DNA of 32,121 nt from an uncultured Ignavibacteria bacterium (lineage in GTDB: Bacteria; Bacteroidota; Ignavibacteria; SZUA-365), in contig CAJXVM010000036.1 in the NCBI GenBank assembly GCA_913061095.1, forward strand, positions 1-32,121, given 5' to 3'. Made by a program: the position numbers and the translations under genes. Position 1 is the stretch's first letter, and each line of letters opens with the position of its first letter. The notes below the pieces were generated by a model. It was not told where the DNA came from, made no database searches, and saw only the letters and a program-made list of their open reading frames with translations. Below are positions 24,672 to 32,121 of this stretch, piece after piece.

Positions 24672-25676
24672 ATGTCGGAATTCAGGCAGAATCTCGCCAC
24701 GAAGGAATGGGTGATCATTGCGCCGGACCGCGGGGCGCGGCCGCGCGACTATGCCTCGGAGGCGGAGCATAACGGTGACGTGCCGGGTCATCGTGAGGAT
24801 TGTCCCTTCTGTCCGGGCAACGAGGAGAAGACCGCCGAGGAACTGCTGCATCTCGAGCGCGACGGCTCGTGGCTGATCCGCGTGGTGGAGAACAAGTTCA
24901 GCGCGCTGAGCACGGAGCATTCCGTGGCGCGGCGGGAGTACGGGCGTTTTCTGAAGTCGGACAGCTACGGGCATGCCGAGGTGATCATCGAGTCACCGCG
25001 GCACTGTGACACGCTCGCCACGTTGCCGCCGGCGCATCTCGAGGATGTGCTGCGCGTCTACCGCATGCGGATCTCGGAGATCAGCATGATGAAAAACATC
25101 GCGATTGTGATGCTGTTCCGGAATTATGGTCCCCGCGCGGGCACGTCGCTCGAGCATCCGCACACGCAGATCATCGCCTCGCCCATCATTCCGCCGCATA
25201 TCCGCGATCCCTTCCAGAAGGCCGCGCTGCATTACGATTCCTGGGGCAGCTGCGTGTACTGCGACATGGTGGAAGAGGAAATCCGGCAGCAGGAGCGCAT
25301 GGTCTACGAGAACGACGCGTACGCGGTGTTCTGTCCCTTCGCCGCCCGCACGCCCTACGAAGTGCGCATTTATCCGAAGGAGCACAACGCGAGTTATTTC
25401 TGGACGCCGAAGGAGGAGATGGCGCCGCTGGCCGACGCGCTGGGCACGGCGCTGCGCGCGATGCACGCGCTGCTCGGCAATCCCAGCTACAATCTTTTAT
25501 TGCGCACCTCGCCCGTCGGCGACGAAGACGTGCGCTACCTGCACTGGTACATGGTGATCGTGCCGCGCATGTCCACTCCCGCCGGCTTCGAGATGGGCAG
25601 CGGGATATACATCAACAGCGTTGCGCCCGAGCAGAGTGCGGAGGCGTTGCGGGGGGCAGTAGGCAGGAGGCAGTAG
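24672..25676 (+). CDS. galT: Galactose-1-phosphate uridylyltransferase
   Basis: A 334-residue Leloir-pathway enzyme that exchanges UMP between UDP-glucose and galactose-1-phosphate. The zinc site CPFCPGN and the HIT motif GTSLEHPHTQ, with nucleophile His164 (HPH at 162-164), are present. A second CVYC pair and a C-terminal YLHWYMVIVPR complete the family. The ATG at 24672 is chosen because MSEFRQNLATKEWVIIAPDR is the usual start; the frame extends back to 24579. The last residues (GAVGRRQ) and the TAG stop are encoded by the GGCAGTA heptamer repeat, so the native C-terminus was probably replaced. No other gal genes are adjacent. Confidence 0.93.
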   Translation: MSEFRQNLATKEWVIIAPDRGARPRDYASEAEHNGDVPGHREDCPFCPGNEEKTAEELLHLERDGSWLIRVVENKFSALSTEHSVARREYGRFLKSDSYGHAEVIIESPRHCDTLATLPPAHLEDVLRVYRMRISEISMMKNIAIVMLFRNYGPRAGTSLEHPHTQIIASPIIPPHIRDPFQKAALHYDSWGSCVYCDMVEEEIRQQERMVYENDAYAVFCPFAARTPYEVRIYPKEHNASYFWTPKEEMAPLADALGTALRAMHALLGNPSYNLLLRTSPVGDEDVRYLHWYMVIVPRMSTPAGFEMGSGIYINSVAPEQSAEALRGAVGRRQ

Positions 25677-25696
25677 GCAGTGGGCAGGACGCAGTA
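25655..25696. repeat. Six-copy heptamer tandem repeat (GGCAGTA type)
   Basis: Consecutive units GGCAGTA, GGCAGGA, GGCAGTA, GGCAGTG, GGCAGGA, CGCAGTA at exact 7-bp spacing. It overlaps the end of galT, supplying its stop codon, and ends 20 bp before the stop of the convergent surE gene. Confidence 0.85.
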
Positions 25697-25715
25697 TTCG
25701 CCCTTTCAGGGCGCT

Positions 25716-26498
25716 TTACTGCTTCTTATGCAGCCGCCCGATATCCCATTCCTGCATGATCTCGAAGAGGCGCTGATCAGTGAGGTGATAATGCAGGGGC
25801 GTGACAGAGATCATGTTTTTGCGCAGGGCGGCGTCGTCGACGATGGGATTTTCATCCCACACATACTTGCCGACGAGCCAGTAGTAGTCGCGTCCGACGG
25901 GATCGCGGCGCGTCTCGAAACCGTCATCCCACCAGGAGCGCCCCTGCGTTGTCACGGCGACGCCTTCGATTTCGTCAGCGGATACGTTCGGCACGTTGAC
26001 GTTCAGGAGGGTGCCGCCGGGGAGTCCGCGCTCCAGCACTTCCTTCGCGATCTTGCGGGCGAAGGCCGCGGCGACGCGCAGGTCGGATTTCAGCGAGTGC
26101 GAGGCGTGGGAGATCGCGATGGCGGGAATGCCGAGGATGGCGCCCTCCGTGGCGGCGGAGACGGTGCCGGAGTAGATGACGTTGATGGAGGTGTTCATCC
26201 CGTGGTTGATGCCGGAGACGACGAGGTCGGGCCGGCGGTCGAGCAGCGTGGAGACGCCGAGCTTGACGCTGTCGGCCGGCGTGCCCTCCACGGCCCAGCC
26301 GGTGAAGGTCTTGCCGCGCTCTATCGGACGCGCCCGCAGCGGCGTCTGCACGGTGATGGCGTGTCCGACGGCGCTCTGCTGCGTCGCCGGCGCCACGACG
26401 ACGACATCCGCGATTCTGCGCAGCGACATCACCAGCGCGTAGATGCCGGGGGAGTCGTAGCCGTCGTCGTTGGAGACAAGTATGTAGGGACGTTTCAT
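25716..26498 (-). CDS. surE: 5'/3'-nucleotidase SurE
   Basis: A 260-residue survival protein E, a metal-dependent nucleoside monophosphatase. The metal-binding SNDDG motif is at residues 8-12, followed by VVAPATQQSAVGHAIT (SGxG/SxxG-type active-site block), VSGINHGMNTS and YSGTVSAATEGAILGIPAIA. The ATG at 26498 gives the usual N-terminus but has no ribosome site. A GTG nine codons upstream (26525) has a G-run very close to it and is the alternative. It is convergent with galT. Confidence 0.93.
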   Translation of the reverse strand: MKRPYILVSNDDGYDSPGIYALVMSLRRIADVVVVAPATQQSAVGHAITVQTPLRARPIERGKTFTGWAVEGTPADSVKLGVSTLLDRRPDLVVSGINHGMNTSINVIYSGTVSAATEGAILGIPAIAISHASHSLKSDLRVAAAFARKIAKEVLERGLPGGTLLNVNVPNVSADEIEGVAVTTQGRSWWDDGFETRRDPVGRDYYWLVGKYVWDENPIVDDAALRKNMISVTPLHYHLTDQRLFEIMQEWDIGRLHKKQ

Positions 26499-26627
26499 CG
26501 GGGGGATCGCTTTGTCAGGTTTCACATCCCCCTAATGTACAATCTCCGGAGGTAACGGGCACGAGGGTAACACAGATCAAACAGTGCGTGTGCCGCTTCC
26601 CGTGTCACCCGCTCGTTCGCTGTTCGA

Positions 26628-26948
26628 CTATTCGTCTTCGACGATCACCGCGGTGCCGTAGACGAGGATTTCCGCGGCGCTCTGCATGAGGAAGCTGGTG
26701 GAGAAGCGCACGTCGAGGACGGCATTGGCGCCGAGGGCCTCGGCATCCTCGAGCATGCGGTCGACGGCCTGGTCACGCGCCTCGGCCATGAGCTTGGTGT
26801 ACTCCTGGATTTCGCCGCCGACGAGGGTTTTTAATCCGGCAAGAATATCCTTTCCCAGGTGGCGGACGCGGATTGTGTTGCCGCGCACGACGCCGAAGGT
26901 TTTGACGATACGTTTTCCCGCGATCTGCGGGGATGATGCGATAATCAT
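26628..26948 (-). CDS. YbjQ/UPF0145 family protein
   Basis: A 106-residue protein of the YbjQ (heavy-metal-binding domain, DUF74) family. It shows the typical GVVRGNTIRVRHLGKDILAGLKTLVGGE start, the helix EARDQAVDRMLEDAEALGANAV and the final VRFSTSF ... ILVYGTAVIV strands. Its function is unknown; the fold forms pentamers. AAGGAGGT stands 6 nt before the ATG, which overlaps the upstream stop (ATGA), so it belongs to the sigma/anti-sigma operon. Confidence 0.9.
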   Translation of the reverse strand: MIIASSPQIAGKRIVKTFGVVRGNTIRVRHLGKDILAGLKTLVGGEIQEYTKLMAEARDQAVDRMLEDAEALGANAVLDVRFSTSFLMQSAAEILVYGTAVIVEDE

Positions 26949-27397
26949 CGGATGACCTCCTTGTATTTATCGTGACGCGATGTGAACCAGCGCTCACGAA
27001 TGACGGAGAACAGTAGCAGGAAGAATCCCGCCGCGAGCGTGAAGATGCCGATTTTGACGATGAGCGGCACCTGCGCATTGGCCCAGAGGGCCTGCACGGC
27101 CTCGAGCGCGAGCCATGCGGAAAGTACGACGGCGCCGAGCGACACGAGTATCCACGCGATGCCGCGTTCGAGGCGGTTGTAGACGCCACGCCAGTAGCCG
27201 TCCCAGACCTCCGGGGCGGGCGATGAGAGTTTGAGATCCATGGTGGCCTCCTTGACCTTGCGATATGACTGCCATTCGCGGCGGCACTCGTCGTCGCGAA
27301 GGAAATTGTCGAATTCCGAATGCTCGCTCCCCGCGAGCTCGCCGTCCAGCGCCTTCATCATCAGAAGATGAAAGCGGTCTCGTTCCATGCTGTTCAT
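26945..27397 (-). CDS. Putative membrane anti-sigma factor
   Basis: A 150-residue protein with a soluble N-terminal part (MERDRFHLLMMKALDGELAG ... FLRDDECRREWQSYRKVKEA) resembling anti-sigma zinc-finger-like domains. The usual zinc His/Cys set is incomplete. Two hydrophobic segments (about residues 78-103 and 111-133) put it in the inner membrane. The ATG overlaps the sigma factor stop (ATGA) with GGAGG 7 nt upstream. The role as anti-sigma factor is inferred mainly from position, size and topology. Confidence 0.75.
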   Translation of the reverse strand: MNSMERDRFHLLMMKALDGELAGSEHSEFDNFLRDDECRREWQSYRKVKEATMDLKLSSPAPEVWDGYWRGVYNRLERGIAWILVSLGAVVLSAWLALEAVQALWANAQVPLIVKIGIFTLAAGFFLLLFSVIRERWFTSRHDKYKEVIR

Positions 27398-27951
27398 AAC
27401 ACATCCTCCAGCAGATCCTTCAGGTGTTTCCGGGCGTAGTACAGGCGCGACATCACGGTGCCCTGGGGACACTCGAGCAGCTCGGCGATCTCGGCGTAGC
27501 TGCGTCCGTCGAAGTCGCGCATGACAATGATCTCGCGCTCTTCGGGACGCAGGCGGTCCATCGCGCGCCGCACCTCGTCGCGCAGCATGGCGCGGTCGGT
27601 GCTCGCGGCTGGATCGTCTTCCGCGCTCGCGACCTCCTGCACCTGCAGTACGTGGGAGAAGGGGACGGCCTGCGCGGCACGGTCCCGCAGCCGGTTCAGG
27701 CACAGGTTGCGCAGGATGCGGTAGTACCAGGTGAAGAAGCTGCGTCCCTTCTCGAAGCGCCGGATGGCGCCGTAGGCGCGGATGAACGCGGCCTGCGAGC
27801 AGTCCATGGCCTCGTCATGCGAGCCGACCAGCGCGAGCGCGGAGTAGTATGCCGGCTGCATGTACTGCCGCACCAGCTCGCCGTAGGCTTCTTTCTCGCC
27901 GCCCTGGATGCGCGCGATCAGTTCGTCGTCGTTTCGTGATGTCGGATTCAT
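27394..27951 (-). CDS. ECF-family RNA polymerase sigma factor
   Basis: A 185-residue sigma-70 of the extracytoplasmic-function type. Region 2 runs from ELIARIQGGEKEAYGELV to FFTWYYRILRNLCLNRLRD, with the DCSQAAFIRAY core-binding helix. Region 4 is LRPEEREIIVMRDFDGRSYAEIAELL followed by GTVMSRLYYARKHLK, the HTH that reads the -35 element. Regions 1.1 and 3 are absent, as usual. The ATG at 27951 follows AGGAA. It heads a three-gene operon with the anti-sigma factor and the YbjQ protein, and probably activates its own promoter; the signal is unknown. Confidence 0.93.
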   Translation of the reverse strand: MNPTSRNDDELIARIQGGEKEAYGELVRQYMQPAYYSALALVGSHDEAMDCSQAAFIRAYGAIRRFEKGRSFFTWYYRILRNLCLNRLRDRAAQAVPFSHVLQVQEVASAEDDPAASTDRAMLRDEVRRAMDRLRPEEREIIVMRDFDGRSYAEIAELLECPQGTVMSRLYYARKHLKDLLEDVL

Positions 27952-28010
27952 GATGGATTCCTGTCTGTCCTCTGTCAATGATACCCGGGAGCGGGGGAAT
28001 TATTCAAGTC

Positions 28011-28036
28011 CCCCACCCTCACGGGTGTGGTTAGCG
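28011..28036. repeat. Partial hairpin repeat, inverted orientation
   Basis: A hairpin with inner arms CACCC/GGGTG around loop TCAC, with one mismatch further out. It is followed by TTAGCGCAT, the inverted flank of hairpin B. It is the half-element of the 70-bp family, reversed relative to the other copies, between the divergent sigma-factor and cyclophilin genes. Confidence 0.65.
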
Positions 28037-28128
28037 CATACCACAGACCATCGCCCGGAACCCATCGCCCCTCTCGCCAAGTATGATTATATTCAAAGTA
28101 TTCGATAATCGACCAACCAAGGAGTTCC

Positions 28129-28953
28129 ATGAAAAGCATTCTGATATCCACCCTCACCATGCTGTTGCTGATCACTGCCGCCGATGCGCAGGAGAAGTCC
28201 GCACAGGTGCAGGAGAAGTCCGCACAGGCGCAGGAGAAGCCAGTGGTGCTGATGAAAACCGAGCTGGGCGACGTGACGCTCGAACTGTGGCCGGATATCG
28301 CGCCGAAGACGGTGGATAATTTCGTCGGACTCGCCATGGGCACGAAGCAGTGGAAGGATCCGAATTCGAACGAACTGAAAAGCGAGCCGTTTTATGACGG
28401 ACTCACCTTCCACCGGGTGATCGATGATTTCATGATCCAGGGCGGCGATCCCACCGGCAGCGGCTCGGGCGGACCGGGCTACACCTTCGAGGACGAGATC
28501 TTCGAACAGGGCGAGGAGCTGACCGGCAAGATCACCGACGAGGACGCCGCGCTGAAAATTTTCCAGGACATGATGATTCCGTACTTCCAGAAAACACCTG
28601 CTGCCGATTCCGCGCTGATCGCCATCACCGAACAGTGCCAGGAGCAGCAGAGCGGGCGTCCGATGATGGCGCACGATGTGGAGTGGTACAAGGAGAAAAC
28701 CGGCTACGAGGGACCGATCTACCGCAACGGCGCGCTGAAGGCGAAGGTGGCCTACGGCACGATCTGCATGGCGAATGCCGGTCCGAACACGAATGGCTCG
28801 CAGTTCTTTATCGTCACCAAGAAACCCGGCGCGGACTGGCTCGATGGCAAGCACACAGTGTTCGGCAAGGTGGTCAAAGGCATGGATGTCGTGCACAGGA
28901 TCGAGAAGAAGGGCAACGGCGTGAAGATCAAGTCGATTCGCCTGGTGGACTGA
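28129..28953 (+). CDS. Secreted cyclophilin-type peptidyl-prolyl isomerase
   Basis: A 274-residue PPIase with a signal peptide (residues 1 to about 20, ending ADAQ), so periplasmic. The cyclophilin core shows YDGLTFHRVIDDFMIQGGDPTG, CMANAGPNTNGSQFFIV and HTVFGKVVKGMDVV. Between the two halves of the core lies an insert of about 70 residues (ITDEDAALKIF ... YRNGALKAK). Just after the signal peptide a 21-bp in-frame tandem repeat encodes QEKSAQV/QEKSAQA/QEK. AAGGAG precedes the ATG. A hairpin-repeat remnant lies about 90 bp upstream and heptamer repeats lie behind. Confidence 0.92.
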   Translation: MKSILISTLTMLLLITAADAQEKSAQVQEKSAQAQEKPVVLMKTELGDVTLELWPDIAPKTVDNFVGLAMGTKQWKDPNSNELKSEPFYDGLTFHRVIDDFMIQGGDPTGSGSGGPGYTFEDEIFEQGEELTGKITDEDAALKIFQDMMIPYFQKTPAADSALIAITEQCQEQQSGRPMMAHDVEWYKEKTGYEGPIYRNGALKAKVAYGTICMANAGPNTNGSQFFIVTKKPGADWLDGKHTVFGKVVKGMDVVHRIEKKGNGVKIKSIRLVD

Positions 28954-28962
28954 ATTATCATT

Positions 28963-28999
28963 GTGGGCGCGAAGCCACGAGGACACAAAGACACGAAAT
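28963..28999. repeat. Short CACGA/GACACAAAG-type repeat tract
   Basis: Near-heptamer units (CCACGAG, GACACAA, AGACACG) follow the cyclophilin stop and precede the polyphosphate kinase start. They are of a type seen between genes in many environmental genomes (general knowledge). Confidence 0.45.
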
Positions 29000-29017
29000 G
29001 ACTCGTTCGAGGGCGCA

Positions 29018-29884
29018 ATGAATACTGATCGATTTGTCGTTCCGCATGACCGGAAAATCCGTCTGGAGGATTATGATCCGGGTTTCACCGGCGCGTTCAA
29101 AAGCAAGAAGGATGCGAAGAAGAAGCTGAAGCATGACATCCTGCGACTGGCGGAGCTGCAGGATGTGCTGTACGCCCACGACGTGTATTCCCTCCTGATC
29201 ATTTTCCAGGCGATGGATGCGGCGGGGAAGGACAGCACAATCAAGCATGTGATGTCGGGTGTGAATCCGCAGGGCTGCCAGGTGTTCAGCTTCAAGGCGC
29301 CCTCGGCCGAGGAGCTGGATCACGACTACCTCTGGCGCTGCATGCAGCGGCTGCCGGAGCGCGGACGCATCGGCATCTTCAACCGCTCCTATTACGAGGA
29401 GGTGCTGGTCACGCGCGTCCATCCCGAAATCCTCGCCCGGCAGAAACTGCCGTCCGACGCGCACAGGCATATCTGGAAACACCGCTTTCGCGAGATCAAC
29501 GACTTCGAACGCTACCTGCACGACAACGGGACGCGCGTGGTGAAGTTTTTCCTCCATGTCTCGAAGGAGGAGCAGCGGCAGCGCTTCCTCGACCGCATCA
29601 ACCGGCCTGACAAGCACTGGAAGTTTTCGGCGAACGATGTGAAGGAGCGCGCGCACTGGGACGACTACATGGCGGCGTATGAAGACATGTTCAATCATAC
29701 CAGCACCCCATACGCGCCCTGGCATATCGTGCCCGCCGATCACAAGTGGTTCACGCGCGGCGCCGTGGCGGAAATTCTCATCAGCACGCTGGAATCGATT
29801 GATCTCCATTATCCCGTTGTCACCGTCGAACACCGCGAGCAGCTCGAAGAGAGCCGCATCCATCTCGAAAACGAACCGCGCTGA
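29018..29884 (+). CDS. Polyphosphate kinase 2 family protein
   Basis: A 288-residue PPK2-type kinase that transfers phosphate between polyphosphate and nucleotides. The Walker A-like segment FQAMDAAGKDSTIKH is at about residues 66-80, the Walker B and lid region FNRSYYEEVLVTRVHP is at about 122-137, and the substrate block RFLDRINRPDKHWKFSANDVKERA is also present. The length is that of single-domain PPK2; whether it acts on AMP, ADP or GDP cannot be decided by eye. The ATG at 29018 is chosen for the usual N-terminus; the frame also opens at 28961 inside the repeat tract. Its TGA stop lies inside the start of the following 70-bp tandem repeat. Confidence 0.9.
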   Translation: MNTDRFVVPHDRKIRLEDYDPGFTGAFKSKKDAKKKLKHDILRLAELQDVLYAHDVYSLLIIFQAMDAAGKDSTIKHVMSGVNPQGCQVFSFKAPSAEELDHDYLWRCMQRLPERGRIGIFNRSYYEEVLVTRVHPEILARQKLPSDAHRHIWKHRFREINDFERYLHDNGTRVVKFFLHVSKEEQRQRFLDRINRPDKHWKFSANDVKERAHWDDYMAAYEDMFNHTSTPYAPWHIVPADHKWFTRGAVAEILISTLESIDLHYPVVTVEHREQLEESRIHLENEPR

Positions 29885-30032
29885 CGTAACGGGAACGCTC
29901 CGGGCATGATATCCCCCGGATGCAGAAGCTGCTTCTGCGAAGCAAGGCACTCTGACGCAGCGGGGATGCAACCAACAGATATCCCCGGATGCAGAAGCTG
30001 CTTCCTGACTGACGAATAACCCTGACGCAACG
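29881..30032. repeat. About 70-bp tandem repeat, two full units and a start of a third
   Basis: CTGACG(T/C)A(A/G)CG occurs at 29881, 29952 and 30022 (periods 71 and 70). Within each full unit the block GATATCCCC-GGATGCAGAAGCTGCTTC recurs (29908 and 29978). The first copy contains a perfect hairpin GCAGAAG-CTG-CTTCTGC (29922-29938); the second is degraded. The array starts at the stop codon of the polyphosphate kinase gene and fills the gap to the S9 peptidase gene. Confidence 0.75.
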
Positions 30033-30055
30033 AATACAATCGGAGACAACACCGA

Positions 30056-32107
30056 ATGACATCCCGACGCACCATTCCATCCATTACCATTCTGCTCATC
30101 ATCATGTTTGCCGCTCCGCTCGGCGCGCAGCAGGGCGAACCGATGTCGGCCGAGGCGCTGTGGAAGCTCACGCGTGTCGGTGGACTCGCGCTTTCGCCTG
30201 ACGGCGGGACGGCGGCCGTGGTGGTGACGACCAACGACATCGAGAAGAACAAACGCAACGGCGACATCTGGCTGATCGACGTGGAGGACGGCACGGCGAA
30301 GCAGTTCACCACCGGCGAGAGCAGCGAGGGCGGACCGCAGTGGAGTCCCGATGGGAGCATGATCGCCTTCACCGCGAAGCGCAACGACGACGAGCGGCCC
30401 CAGCTGTACGTGATTTCCAATCGCGGCGGGGAGGCTCGGCGCATCACCGAGATGCCGATGGGTGTCTCGAACCTGCACTGGTTTCCCGACGGACGCAGCA
30501 TCGCATTTGTTTCGTCGATGCTTCCGGAGTACGGCAGCCAGTTCGATTCGCTGCGCGCGGAAATCAAACGTCGCAAGGAGAGCAAGGTCAGCGCGAAGAT
30601 CACCGAAGACCGCCTGTACCGCTACTGGGATCACTATCTGACTGACGGCTACCTGCAGCACATCTACAGCGTAGATATCCGTACCGAGAATGTGAAGGAT
30701 CTTACGCCCGGGATGAACCGCTACTTCAGCTACAGCGGCGGGGTGGATTATGACATTGCTCCCGACGGCGAGGAGATCGCCGTGGCCGCGCTCACCGCGG
30801 GTCCTCCCTACGACGAACTGTACTTCGACATCTACACGATCCCCACCGACGGCAGCGGCGACATGACGAGCGTCACATCCGACAATCCGGGAGACGACAT
30901 GCATCCCCGCTACACACGGGACGGGAAGTACCTGCTCTACGGCCGGCAGCTGCGCACGGACATGAACGCGGAGAACGTGAAGCTGACGCGGATGGACCGT
31001 GCGTCGGGCGAGGTCGTCGAGCTGTGTCACGACTTCGACCGCAGCGCCTCGGGCTGGGTCACTGACACACAGGATAAAACCGTGTACTTCACTGCGGCGC
31101 ATTTCGGCACGACGAGCGTGTTCTCGGTGCCGATGACGGGCGGCGCGGTGAGCACCATCCTCGACCGCGGCACGAACGGCAGTCTGCAGGTCGCTGACGG
31201 ACGCATCGTCTTCCTCCATGAGAATCTCAGCGCTCCCGGTGCGCTGCACGTGATGAACACCGACGGCACGGCGCTGCGCAAGCTGACCACGTTCAACGAC
31301 GAGATGCTCGCCGGCATCGAAATGGGACGTGTGGAGAACCGCTGGATATCCGGCGCGGAGGGGGACAGCGTGCAGATGTTTGTCATCTACCCGCCGGGCT
31401 TTGATCCCGCCAGAAAATGGCCGCTGCTCGTGCTCGTGCACGGCGGTCCCCACGGCGCGTTTTCCGACCGCTTCCATCCGCGCTGGAACGCGCAGGTGTT
31501 CGCTTCGAGCGGCTATGTCGCGATCATGCCGAACTTCCACGGCTCGGTCGGATTCGGCGAGTACTTCGCCGACCGCATCAACGGTGCGCATCCGTACCTG
31601 CCGTACATCGATGTGATGAAGGCCACCGACGTAATGACCGCGGAGCCGTACATCGATTCCACCCGCATGGCCACGGCCGGCGGCAGCTACGGCGGCTACC
31701 TGGTCTCGTGGATCGGCGGACACACCGACCGCTACGCCTGCATCATCAATCACGCGGGCGTGTACAATCTGATGGCGCAGTTCGGCTCGGATGTCACGCA
31801 TCACCGCGACATCAGCTACGGCGGCACGCCGTGGGAGGGACGCGACAACGTGCTGAAGTGGAGTCCCTCGCAGTACGCCGCGAATTACAATACCCCGACG
31901 CTGGTGATTCACGGCGAAAAGGACTACCGCGTGCCGTACGGGCAGGCGCTCGAGGCCTACGGGATGATGAAGGCCAAGGGCGTGCCCGCGAAGCTCATCA
32001 TATATCCCGACGAGAATCACTGGATTCTCTCCGCGCAGAACTCGATTCACTGGTACGGCGAGTTCGACGCCTGGCTGCAGCGCTGGATCGGCGCCGGGGG
32101 ACGCTAG
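30056..32107 (+). CDS. S9 family (prolyl oligopeptidase-type) serine peptidase, secreted
   Basis: A 683-residue protein with a signal peptide (residues 1 to about 24, ending GAQ). A seven-bladed-type beta-propeller follows, with TolB-like repeats such as ALSPDGG, PQWSPDGSMIAF and HWFPDGRSIAF. The C-terminal alpha/beta-hydrolase domain has catalytic Ser544 in GGSYGGY, Asp623 in GEKDYRVP and His655 in DENHW, the acylaminoacyl-peptidase/DPP-like triad. It presumably degrades peptides in the periplasm. The ATG at 30056 has GGAGA about 9 nt upstream. The stop is 14 bp before the window end. Confidence 0.93.
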   Translation: MTSRRTIPSITILLIIMFAAPLGAQQGEPMSAEALWKLTRVGGLALSPDGGTAAVVVTTNDIEKNKRNGDIWLIDVEDGTAKQFTTGESSEGGPQWSPDGSMIAFTAKRNDDERPQLYVISNRGGEARRITEMPMGVSNLHWFPDGRSIAFVSSMLPEYGSQFDSLRAEIKRRKESKVSAKITEDRLYRYWDHYLTDGYLQHIYSVDIRTENVKDLTPGMNRYFSYSGGVDYDIAPDGEEIAVAALTAGPPYDELYFDIYTIPTDGSGDMTSVTSDNPGDDMHPRYTRDGKYLLYGRQLRTDMNAENVKLTRMDRASGEVVELCHDFDRSASGWVTDTQDKTVYFTAAHFGTTSVFSVPMTGGAVSTILDRGTNGSLQVADGRIVFLHENLSAPGALHVMNTDGTALRKLTTFNDEMLAGIEMGRVENRWISGAEGDSVQMFVIYPPGFDPARKWPLLVLVHGGPHGAFSDRFHPRWNAQVFASSGYVAIMPNFHGSVGFGEYFADRINGAHPYLPYIDVMKATDVMTAEPYIDSTRMATAGGSYGGYLVSWIGGHTDRYACIINHAGVYNLMAQFGSDVTHHRDISYGGTPWEGRDNVLKWSPSQYAANYNTPTLVIHGEKDYRVPYGQALEAYGMMKAKGVPAKLIIYPDENHWILSAQNSIHWYGEFDAWLQRWIGAGGR

Positions 32108-32121
32108 TCCGCCATGCCCGA

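Noticed and set aside
28958-32050. Minus-strand open frame of 1030 codons
   Set aside because: It runs antisense through the polyphosphate kinase, a repeat array and the S9 peptidase; its composition is that of a shadow frame and it has no family features.

Overview
The window (32,121 bp, mostly high G+C) is bacterial and almost fully coding. A secreted protein with a C-terminal type IX secretion (T9SS) sorting domain, a TonB-dependent receptor with a carboxypeptidase-regulatory-like N-domain, and a 7TM-AraC regulator point to the Bacteroidota/FCB superphylum. The high G+C suggests a Rhodothermia-, Kapabacteria- or Ignavibacteria-like lineage rather than a classical Bacteroides. The lineage is inferred from gene families only.

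Layout. 1-8443: acetyl-CoA synthetase, the T9SS cargo protein, a membrane AraC-type regulator and a TonB receptor, all separated by copies of one dispersed repeat family. 8444-12627: housekeeping and accessory genes (hemerythrin-like protein, quinone oxidoreductase, small outer-membrane protein, a hypothetical protein, an SRPBCC protein and a Rid-family protein). 12763-20081: a defence island. It holds an HTH-ImmA/IrrE protease-type protein with a frameshifted downstream remnant, and a complete EcoRII-like restriction-modification operon (HTH-fused cytosine-5 methyltransferase, Vsr nick endonuclease, restriction enzyme). These are followed by a back-to-back DUF262 + HEPN pair and a NucS-like PD-(D/E)XK nuclease. 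Parts of the island are visibly more A+T-rich than the flanks, which suggests transfer. 20182-25676: a hemerythrin fragment, a SAM methyltransferase, a lipoprotein metallophosphatase, a PLP-dependent decarboxylase and galT. 25716-27951 (minus): surE, then an ECF sigma/anti-sigma/YbjQ operon joined by ATGA overlaps. 28129-32107: periplasmic cyclophilin, polyphosphate kinase 2 and an S9 peptidase.

Two things stand out. First, the DUF262-HEPN cassette beside the R-M operon is a good candidate for a poorly characterised two-component defence or toxin system. Second, repeats are unusually dense. The main family is a 70-bp module of two 8-bp-stem hairpins separated by exactly 30 bp, usually with complementary tetraloops. 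At least five other repeat families also occur, and they repeatedly abut or overlap the stop codons of the genes.

No tRNA, rRNA, CRISPR array or insertion sequence was recognised. Start codons were chosen by ribosome binding site and family length, and include GTG and TTG starts.
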